From positions 1-5,004 of the forward strand of contig CAMPBN010000096.1 of NCBI GenBank assembly GCA_946638265.1: a stretch of 5,004 nt of DNA, in the 5' to 3' direction. The notes beneath the pieces were generated by a model that did no database searches, had not been told where the DNA came from, and saw only the letters and a program-made list of their open reading frames with translations. This DNA comes from an uncultured Bacillota bacterium. Its GTDB lineage: Bacteria; Bacillota; Clostridia; Peptostreptococcales; Anaerovoracaceae. Below are positions 1 to 5,004 of this stretch, piece by piece; the stretch's first letter is position 1, and the number at the start of each line of letters is the position of its first letter. Position numbers and translations under genes: made by a program.

Positions 1-354
1 TGTGATGCCGTGTTCTTTCAGCTTGTTTCCCACCAGGCCCAGAGTCAGTCTGGTGCCGTAAACCGGAACATTGAGGGTCTTGAGAAGGAATGGAATACCT
101 CCGATATGGTCCTCGTGCCCGTGTGTGATGATTAGGCCTCTTACCTTGGCTGCATTTTTTTGCAGGTAGGTAAAGTCCGGGATGACATTATCTATTCCGT
201 ACATCTCGTCTCCCGGAAAAGACAGGCCGCAGTCGATGATAATAATGTCATTTCCGTATTCCAGCAAGGTCATGTTCTTACCGATCTCGTTCAGACCTCC
301 CAGCGGAATGACTTTAAGCGGCTTAGTACTATTCTTTTGTTGTTGTTTTTTCAT
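1..354 (-). CDS. rnj: Ribonuclease J, N-terminal part (cut by left window edge)
   Basis: This is the first 118 codons of a ribonuclease J, a metallo-beta-lactamase/beta-CASP nuclease with 5'-3' exonuclease and endonuclease activity in mRNA turnover and rRNA maturation in the cytoplasm of Bacillota. A short basic, Gln-rich start (MKKQQQK) leads into PLGGLNEIGKNM (residues 17-28), typical of RNase J. The first metal-site strand follows (IIIIDCG, Asp41), then FPGDEMYGIDNVIPD (46-60) and the zinc-binding signature HGHEDHIGG (78-86), which supplies His78, His80, Asp82 and His83. Family members are about 550 residues long, so roughly four fifths, including the beta-CASP and C-terminal domains, lies outside the window. 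The ATG at 354 is chosen because it has a good ribosome binding site and gives the family's usual N-terminus. The gene starts 24 nt after the leuS stop and is probably co-transcribed. J1 and J2 types cannot be told apart from this fragment. Confidence 0.95.
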   Translation of the reverse strand, partial: MKKQQQKNSTKPLKVIPLGGLNEIGKNMTLLEYGNDIIIIDCGLSFPGDEMYGIDNVIPDFTYLQKNAAKVRGLIITHGHEDHIGGIPFLLKTLNVPVYGTRLTLGLVGNKLKEHGIT

Positions 355-358
355 ATAA

Positions 359-366
359 TCCTTTCT
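359..366 (-). promoter_or_regulatory. Ribosome binding site of the RNase J gene
   Basis: Read on the minus strand this is AGAAAGGA, ending 4 nt before the ATG at 354. It lies in the 24-nt gap after leuS. It supports the chosen start and shows that the RNase J gene has its own initiation signal, although the spacing is slightly short. Confidence 0.7.
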
Positions 367-378
367 TTCAATAAAAAT

Positions 379-2847
379 TTATTTCACTACAAGATTTACC
401 AGTTTGCCCGGTACGGCAATCACTTTCACCACGTTCATTCCTTCGGTGAGTGATTTAACTGATTCATCTTTCATAACATATTCTTCGAACTCCTGCTTGC
501 TGAGTCCGCTAGGTGCGTTAAGTTTTGCCTTAACTTTGCCATTAATCTGAACTACAACTTCGATGGAATCCTTGACAAGTGCGCTTTCATCGAAGGTTGG
601 CCATGCTACATTGTAGAGTCTGTCCTTGCCTCCGATTTCCTCCCACATTTCTTCGCAGATATGCGGTGCAAACGGTGCGAGCACGATGATCAGGTTCTTA
701 ACGGCAGCTGCCATAAGAGCTTCGTTGATCTCGCCTTCCTTGTATTTGTACATCTCGTTGACCAGTACCATGATGGAGGAAATGGCAGTGTTGAAATTGA
801 ATCTTCCGCCTGCATCTTCCGTAACCTTCTTGATAGTGGCATTGAGAGCAAAGGCCAGGTCTTTGTCTCTTTCGTTTTCGCATTTGTATGCTGCGTCCAG
901 ATTGCCCTTTACGGTGTCTTTCATTGTGTAGACCAGCTTCCAGACTCTCTGGAGGAATCTGTAGGAGCCTTCCACGCCGGCATCGGACCAGTCGAGTTCT
1001 CTTTCAGGCGGTGCCGCAAAGAGGATAAAGAGTCTTGCGGTATCTGCGCCGTATTTACTGATGATTTCTTCCGGTGAAACGACATTTCCCACGGATTTAC
1101 TCATCTTCTGGCCGTCTTTGATTACCATACCCTGGGTCAGCAGGTTCTGGAACGGCTCATTCATAGGTACCAGACCCATATCATGGAGTACCATGTTGAA
1201 GAATCTTGCATACATCAGGTGCAGGATAGCATGTTCCACGCCTCCGATGTACTGGTCAACATTCATCCAGTAAGCAGCCTTTTTCGGGTCGAACACCTGA
1301 TTGTCGTTGTGCGCATCGCAATAACGCAGGAAATACCATGAGGAATCGAGGAATGTATCCATTGTGTCGATTTCTCTCTTTGCAGGCTTTCCGCATTTCG
1401 GACATACTGTATTTACGAAATTCTTGGATGTTGCAATCGGAGATTCGCCCTTTCCCGTAAATTCAACGTCTGTAGGCAGCTTAACAGGCAGGTTTTCCAC
1501 CTTTTCAGGCACCCATCCGCAGCAGTCGCAATGGATCATAGGAATAGGAGTTCCCCAATATCTCTGACGTGAGATCAGCCAGTCACGCAGCTTGTAATTT
1601 GTGGTGGCTTTGCCGATGCCCATTTCTTCAAATTTCTTTGTGATCTTGACGATAGCATCTTTGTTGCTCATGCCGTTGAATTCGCCGGAATTGATCATAA
1701 CGCCCTGCGCTTCCGTGGCATGCGGCAGGTTTTCAAGGTCGATGCCTTCTTCTCCCGTGTCGATAACCGGAATGATAGGCAGGCCAAAGGTCTTGGCGAA
1801 GTCAAAGTCTCTCTGGTCATGGCCCGGAACGCCCATTACGCAGCCTGTACCATAGTCGTAGAGAACATAGTCGGCCACATAGATAGGAAATTCTTTTCCG
1901 GTCATCGGATTTATTGCATAGGTGCCTGTGAAAACACCTGTCTTTTCTTTGGTGGTAGAGCTTCTTTCGATTTCGCTCTTCTTGGCGGTTTCTGCCTGAT
2001 AAGCCTTGACAGCCTCTTTGTTTTCAGGAGTTGTCAGCATTTCCACTACCGGGGATTCAGGTGCCACTACCATAAATGTGGTACCGAAAACGGTATCCGG
2101 TCTTGTGGTATAAACCGTGATGGTTTCGGTCTTTCCTTTCAGCGCAAATGTCAGCTCTGCACCGTGGGACTTGCCGATCCAGTTTCTCTGCATGATCTTA
2201 ACCTTTTCAGGCCAGCCCTTCAGAGTCTCCAGGTTTTCCAGAAGTCTGTCGGCATAGTCTGTGATCTTGAGGTACCACTGGGAAAGCTTTTTCTTGGTCA
2301 CTTCGGTCTTGCAGCGCTCGCATACGCCGTCCACTACCTGCTCGTTGGCAAGTACTGTCTGGCAGGAAGGACACCAGTTAACCTGGGATTCTTTCTTGTA
2401 TGCCAGGCCTCTTTCGTAGAACTGGATGAAAATCCATTGCATCCACTTGTAATATTCTTCGGAGCAGGTATATACGGATCTGTTCCAGTCGTAGGAAAGG
2501 CCCAGTTCTTTCAGCTGTTCTGTCATCTCTGCGATATTGTCCCATGTCCACTTGGCAGGAGCGATGCCGTGCTTGATGGCTGCATTTTCAGCAGGAAGGC
2601 CGAATGAGTCGTAACCCATCGGATGCAGCACGTTATAGCCCTTCATGTGCTTGAATCTTGCCACAACGTCTCCTATGGAATAGTTTCTTACATGGCCCAT
2701 GTGAAGCTTTCCGGAAGGATAAGGAAACATCTCAAGAACATAATATTTTTCTTTTGACTCGTCTTCGACAGTCTTGTATATATCTTCGTCAGCCCAGATC
2801 TTTTGCCACTTTTTTTCGATTTCTCCAAAATTGTATCTTTCGTCCAT
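379..2847 (-). CDS. leuS: Leucyl-tRNA synthetase (class I), complete
   Basis: LeuRS charges tRNA-Leu with leucine using ATP, in the cytoplasm, and hydrolyses mischarged tRNA. At 822 residues it has the usual bacterial length. The N-terminus (YNFGEIEKKWQ) is canonical. The class I motifs are both present: HMGH at residues 49-52 within PYPSGKLHMGH, and KMSKS at 581-585. A four-cysteine zinc module lies at 159-179 (CPSC...CERC). The CP1 editing domain is intact, with the threonine-rich TTRPDTVFGTTF (247-258) and GTGCVMGVPGHDQRD (333-347). A second cysteine pair set (Cys440/Cys443 and Cys482/Cys485) probably forms another zinc ribbon; from memory this occurs in many clostridial LeuRS proteins and is absent from the E. 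coli type. WLISRQRYWGTPIP (423-436) and DTMDTFLDSSWYF (494-506) are also family-typical. The anticodon-binding region and small C-terminal domain (INGKVKAKL near 768) complete the protein. The gene starts 4 nt after the yqeK-rsfS stop with a Shine-Dalgarno inside that gene's end, so translation is probably coupled. There is no room for a T-box leader directly upstream. Confidence 0.99.
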   Translation of the reverse strand: MDERYNFGEIEKKWQKIWADEDIYKTVEDESKEKYYVLEMFPYPSGKLHMGHVRNYSIGDVVARFKHMKGYNVLHPMGYDSFGLPAENAAIKHGIAPAKWTWDNIAEMTEQLKELGLSYDWNRSVYTCSEEYYKWMQWIFIQFYERGLAYKKESQVNWCPSCQTVLANEQVVDGVCERCKTEVTKKKLSQWYLKITDYADRLLENLETLKGWPEKVKIMQRNWIGKSHGAELTFALKGKTETITVYTTRPDTVFGTTFMVVAPESPVVEMLTTPENKEAVKAYQAETAKKSEIERSSTTKEKTGVFTGTYAINPMTGKEFPIYVADYVLYDYGTGCVMGVPGHDQRDFDFAKTFGLPIIPVIDTGEEGIDLENLPHATEAQGVMINSGEFNGMSNKDAIVKITKKFEEMGIGKATTNYKLRDWLISRQRYWGTPIPMIHCDCCGWVPEKVENLPVKLPTDVEFTGKGESPIATSKNFVNTVCPKCGKPAKREIDTMDTFLDSSWYFLRYCDAHNDNQVFDPKKAAYWMNVDQYIGGVEHAILHLMYARFFNMVLHDMGLVPMNEPFQNLLTQGMVIKDGQKMSKSVGNVVSPEEIISKYGADTARLFILFAAPPERELDWSDAGVEGSYRFLQRVWKLVYTMKDTVKGNLDAAYKCENERDKDLAFALNATIKKVTEDAGGRFNFNTAISSIMVLVNEMYKYKEGEINEALMAAAVKNLIIVLAPFAPHICEEMWEEIGGKDRLYNVAWPTFDESALVKDSIEVVVQINGKVKAKLNAPSGLSKQEFEEYVMKDESVKSLTEGMNVVKVIAVPGKLVNLVVK

Positions 2848-2851
2848 TTTC

Positions 2852-3211
2852 TTATTTCCCTTCTACATACTCTGTTATTTCGCAATCGCCCCATATCTTC
2901 TCGATGGAGTATTTGGAACGCATTTCGTCTGAAAAGATGTTGACTATCACATCTCCGAAATCCATAAGAATCCAGCCGCTTTCTTTAAGTCCTTCCTTGC
3001 CGCCTGAGATGATACCCTCTTTGGCAAAGCCGTCCTCTAGCTCGTCCGCCAGGGCGCCTATCTGTCTTTCACTGCCGCCCGAGGCCAGGACAAAATAGTC
3101 CGCAAACGAAGCCTTTGGGCTGATATCTATAATAACAATGTCGTGAGCCTTTTTCTCGTCCAGAATCTTGGCTCCCAGCTCTGCTATCGCCTTTGTGTTT
3201 TCAAAATCCAT
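2852..3211 (-). CDS. rsfS: Ribosomal silencing factor RsfS, alternative product from an internal start
   Basis: Met190 of the YqeK-RsfS frame is encoded by an ATG at 3211-3209 preceded by AGGAGAG with a 5-nt spacer, the best Shine-Dalgarno match in the window. Starting here gives a 119-residue protein (MDFENTKAIAELGAK...) that matches the normal length and N-terminal region of stand-alone RsfS, a uL14-binding inhibitor of ribosomal subunit joining. I infer that RsfS is made on its own from this site, either in addition to the fusion or instead of it if the missing yqeK stop is a sequencing or assembly error. The RsfS identity is firm; separate translation is inferred from the sequence signals only. 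Confidence 0.65.
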   Translation of the reverse strand: MDFENTKAIAELGAKILDEKKAHDIVIIDISPKASFADYFVLASGGSERQIGALADELEDGFAKEGIISGGKEGLKESGWILMDFGDVIVNIFSDEMRSKYSIEKIWGDCEITEYVEGK

Positions 3212-3778
3212 AAAATCTCTCCTGTTTTCTTTTATGCTTTCAAAATATGCTATGGCCGCGTCTGTGTCCCTGTCCATATGCTGCTTGGCCCCTTTTATCC
3301 GCTGCCTTGTGTTTTTCATGCAAACCAGGCACGCTTCGTCAATGTCTTCAAATGCCAATGCTCTAAGCTCTTCCACCCCCGGATATTTTCTTGAAGGCTC
3401 GATGGCATCCGCAATGTAGATGATCTTCTCCAGCATGGACATGTTCGGCCTTCCGGTAGTATGAAAACTTACCGCATTGATGATATCAGGGTCCTTTTCG
3501 CCAAACTCTTCCTGGATCAATGCCGCCGCCAGCTTGCTGTGAGCAAGCGCGGAATTTCCGAGGTAGTGCCTGGAAAGCTTCAGTTCCCTGACTCTTTTGT
3601 CCAGCTCCTCACCTTCCACATACTTACACATATCATGGTAGAGGGCTGCTTTTTCGGCTTTTTTCGGATCTTCTCCATATCTTTTGGCAAGTTCCACTGC
3701 CATATCCCGCACTCCGTAAGTATGAACCACCCTCTTGGGTTTCAGGTTATTTTTCAGATAGCTCTCTATAGAGTCCAT
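2852..3778 (-). CDS. Fused YqeK-type Ap4A hydrolase and RsfS ribosomal silencing factor
   Basis: One uninterrupted 308-codon frame encodes two proteins that are normally separate. Residues 1 to about 189 are YqeK, an HD-domain enzyme that splits diadenosine tetraphosphate symmetrically into two ADP. Its metal ligands are visible: His19 (RVVHTYGV), His48-Asp49 (LYHD), His80 (LAHS), His106 (SFHTTG) and Asp124 (YIADAIEPSR), followed by KYPGVEELRALA. Residues 190-308 are RsfS, which binds ribosomal protein uL14 and blocks joining of the 50S and 30S subunits when nutrients are short. Its hallmarks are DYFVLASGGSERQI (227-240), EGLKESGWILMDFGD (262-276) and SIEKIW (291-296). Each half has about the length of the free-standing protein (B. 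subtilis YqeK is about 186 residues; RsfS about 105-120), so there is almost no linker. The start at 3778 gives a normal YqeK N-terminus and overlaps nadD by 32 nt. Its Shine-Dalgarno is ambiguous: AGAAAGG lies 13 nt upstream and a weaker AGAAGA only 2 nt upstream. An internal start for RsfS alone is listed separately. Confidence 0.93.
   Translation of the reverse strand: MDSIESYLKNNLKPKRVVHTYGVRDMAVELAKRYGEDPKKAEKAALYHDMCKYVEGEELDKRVRELKLSRHYLGNSALAHSKLAAALIQEEFGEKDPDIINAVSFHTTGRPNMSMLEKIIYIADAIEPSRKYPGVEELRALAFEDIDEACLVCMKNTRQRIKGAKQHMDRDTDAAIAYFESIKENRRDFMDFENTKAIAELGAKILDEKKAHDIVIIDISPKASFADYFVLASGGSERQIGALADELEDGFAKEGIISGGKEGLKESGWILMDFGDVIVNIFSDEMRSKYSIEKIWGDCEITEYVEGK
2857..2863 (-). 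promoter_or_regulatory. Ribosome binding site of leuS, inside the end of rsfS
   Basis: On the minus strand this reads GAAGGGA, 9 nt before the leuS ATG at 2847. It lies within the last codons of the yqeK-rsfS frame (Glu-Gly-Lys, stop), so ribosomes finishing RsfS would clear or feed this site. It supports the chosen leuS start. Confidence 0.65.
3217..3223 (-). promoter_or_regulatory. Internal Shine-Dalgarno sequence ahead of rsfS
   Basis: On the minus strand this reads AGGAGAG, 5 nt before the ATG at 3211, near-perfectly complementary to the 16S rRNA 3' end. It is read as Arg-Arg (AGG AGA, residues 186-187) in the fused frame. Its position exactly at the YqeK/RsfS domain border makes it a likely functional start signal and not a chance match. 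Confidence 0.7.
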
Positions 3779-4370
3779 TTTCTTCTATATACCTTTCTAC
3801 GGAAACGGGCACCAGCCTGTCGGGCAGATCTTCCAGATATACATTTTTTCTTACATATGTGGAAGATATGTCAAATTGTCTGTTATTCGTAATAACAAAC
3901 TCCGTCCCGAATTTCGCAGTTATCTCCTGCGCTTTACGCTTTAGCGCGTCTTCATCTTCGCCCGGCCTTTTACCGACGATGAAATCATGATTTTTCAGTA
4001 TTTCTTCGGCGTTTTTCCACATGTCCAGCTTCTTTATGGAATCGCTTCCTATAATGAAATAGATCTTGGAGTCCGGAAATTTTTCCCGAAAAGCCCTGAG
4101 TGTCTCGTAAGTATACGAAACTCCGTCTTTTTTCAGCTCAAAATCCGAAACCTGAAATGTGTCTTTGAAGCCTGCTTCCTCAAAAGCCAGGCTCAGCATA
4201 TTGCAGCGATGCACCCCGGAAGCTACCTGCCTCTCCTGTTTGAAGGGCTGCAGCTTCACGGGAACGAAAATCACCTGATCCAGTCCGGCGGCAATTTTCG
4301 CATCTTCTGCCAAAAATATATGTCCGAAGTGTACCGGGTCAAAGGACCCACCATATATTCCTATTTTCAT
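3747..4370 (-). CDS. nadD: Nicotinate-nucleotide adenylyltransferase, complete
   Basis: NadD joins nicotinate mononucleotide and ATP to form deamido-NAD, the penultimate step of NAD synthesis, in the cytoplasm. The 207-residue length fits the family (about 190-215). The nucleotidyltransferase signature GGSFDPVHFGH is at residues 7-17, with the HxxH pair His14 and His17. FIIGSDS (105-111) and the ATP-binding ISSTYVR (168-174) are also present. One departure: the loop that commonly reads PPHK or PPHR in NadD here reads QPFK (41-44). The start is fixed by the canonical N-terminus MKIGIYGGSF, yet no Shine-Dalgarno is visible in the 16 nt between aspS and this ATG; the closest GGAA lies about 19 nt upstream. 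Translation therefore probably depends on ribosomes ending at the aspS TAG. The 3' end overlaps yqeK by 32 nt, and nadD followed by yqeK is a widespread order in Bacillota. Confidence 0.97.
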   Translation of the reverse strand: MKIGIYGGSFDPVHFGHIFLAEDAKIAAGLDQVIFVPVKLQPFKQERQVASGVHRCNMLSLAFEEAGFKDTFQVSDFELKKDGVSYTYETLRAFREKFPDSKIYFIIGSDSIKKLDMWKNAEEILKNHDFIVGKRPGEDEDALKRKAQEITAKFGTEFVITNNRQFDISSTYVRKNVYLEDLPDRLVPVSVERYIEENGLYRELSEK

Positions 4371-4386
4371 AGTTGTTTAATTGATT

Positions 4387-5004
4387 CTATTCCGGCTTTT
4401 TTACTTCGATGCAAAGTTCCGTAAGAGCCTCTGCATCCTGAGCGGACGGTGCCTGGCAAACCATGCACTGTGCAGCCTGATTCTTAGGGAATGCGATAAC
4501 TTCACGGATGGAGTCTTCCCCTGCCAAAAGCATTACCAGTCTGTCAAGACCGTATGCCAGACCTGCATGAGGTGGTGCTCCGTATCTGTAAGCCTCCAGC
4601 AGCCAGCCGAACTTTCTCTGTGCATCTTCCTTGGAGATGCCGAGAACGTCGAACATGCGGGCCTGCAGGTTGCGGTCGCTGATTCTCACGGAACCTCCGC
4701 CCAGCTCTACGCCGTTAAGCACGATGTCGTAAGCGATGGCCTTGACTGCGCCCGGATCTGTATCGAGCTTGTCATAATCGTTTGGATTCGGATGAGTGAA
4801 CGGATGGTGCATTGCAGACCATTTGCCTGTTTCTTCATCCAGCTCGAACATCGGGAAGTCCGTAACCCAAAGGAGGTTGTATGTGTGCGGGTCGAGAAGT
4901 CCCATTTTCTTGGCCAGGTCTCTGCGCAGGAAGCCCAGGGAATCAAATACCACCTTGGCTTTTCCGCATACGATGAGAACCAGGTCGCCCATTTTAGCGT
5001 CAAA
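4387..5004 (-). CDS. aspS: Aspartyl-tRNA synthetase, C-terminal part (cut by right window edge)
   Basis: These 205 codons are the C-terminal third of a bacterial-type class II aspartyl-tRNA synthetase (usually about 590 residues), which attaches aspartate to tRNA-Asp. Numbering from the edge (first residues FDAKMGDLVLIV), the visible landmarks are WVTDFPMFE (46-54), HHPFT (66-70), the active-site strand GVELGGGSVRI (98-108) and class II motif 3, PPHAGLAYGLDR (144-155), whose arginine contacts ATP. The frame is open to the edge, so the Met codon at 4992-4990 is internal and not a start. The N-terminal anticodon-binding OB fold and class II motifs 1 and 2 lie outside the window. The gene ends with TAG 16 nt before nadD. 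I cannot tell from this part whether the enzyme is discriminating or also serves tRNA-Asn. Confidence 0.97.
   Translation of the reverse strand, partial: FDAKMGDLVLIVCGKAKVVFDSLGFLRRDLAKKMGLLDPHTYNLLWVTDFPMFELDEETGKWSAMHHPFTHPNPNDYDKLDTDPGAVKAIAYDIVLNGVELGGGSVRISDRNLQARMFDVLGISKEDAQRKFGWLLEAYRYGAPPHAGLAYGLDRLVMLLAGEDSIREVIAFPKNQAAQCMVCQAPSAQDAEALTELCIEVKKPE

Noticed and set aside
355..378. Possible terminator or promoter between leuS and the RNase J gene
   Set aside because: The 24-nt gap is A/T-rich, has no inverted repeat able to form a GC stem, and is largely taken up by the ribosome binding site.
160..453. A 97-codon plus-strand open frame spanning the gap between leuS and the RNase J gene
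   Set aside because: It is antisense to the RNase J start and the leuS end, and its translation shows no recognisable domain.
1720..2607. A 295-codon open frame on the plus strand opposite leuS
   Set aside because: It lies fully antisense to the well-supported leuS editing and catalytic regions. Its translation is rich in Cys, Phe and Gly with no recognisable domain, as expected for a shadow of a coding strand with this codon use.
3461..3892. A 143-codon plus-strand open frame across the nadD/yqeK junction
   Set aside because: It is antisense to two conserved genes, with no family resemblance and a low-complexity hydrophobic composition. I treat it as a shadow frame.
4387..4992. A complete 201-residue protein starting at the Met codon at 4992
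   Set aside because: The frame continues without a stop to the window edge, and the residues before this Met fit AspRS, so it is an internal methionine of a truncated aspS.

Overview
The window is a densely packed protein-coding segment of a bacterial chromosome, read entirely from the minus strand. In transcription order (right to left) it holds the 3' part of aspS (aspartyl-tRNA synthetase), nadD (nicotinate-nucleotide adenylyltransferase), a single reading frame that joins yqeK (Ap4A hydrolase) to rsfS (ribosomal silencing factor), leuS (leucyl-tRNA synthetase), and the 5' part of an RNase J gene. The nadD-yqeK-rsfS cluster, an RNase J, a LeuRS carrying a CxxC...CxxC insert, purine-rich Shine-Dalgarno sites and moderate GC content by eye all point to a low-to-mid GC Bacillota, most likely class Clostridia. 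I cannot place it more finely from sequence alone.

Layout: aspS ends with TAG at 4387-4389. After a 16-nt gap comes nadD (4370-3747), which has no visible Shine-Dalgarno site. It overlaps the start of yqeK-rsfS (3778-2852) by 32 nt. A 4-nt gap leads to leuS (2847-379), and a 24-nt gap leads to the RNase J gene (354 to the left edge). No gap is large enough for a rho-independent terminator, a T-box leader or a sizeable promoter region, so the five genes look like one transcription unit with translational coupling. Its promoter would lie upstream of aspS, outside the window, unless promoters lie inside genes.

The theme is translation and nucleotide economy: two aminoacyl-tRNA synthetases, an NAD biosynthesis enzyme, a dinucleoside tetraphosphate hydrolase, a factor that keeps ribosomal subunits apart when nutrients are short, and an mRNA/rRNA-processing nuclease. 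Aminoacyl-tRNA synthetases are a known source of Ap4A, the substrate of YqeK, so the grouping is functionally plausible.

The most interesting point is the yqeK-rsfS frame. It runs through with no stop, but keeps a strong Shine-Dalgarno sequence and an ATG exactly where a separate RsfS would start. This suggests either a recent gene fusion with an internal restart or a lost stop codon. The rest is ordinary core genome; I see no mobile element, CRISPR array, RNA gene or undescribed system.
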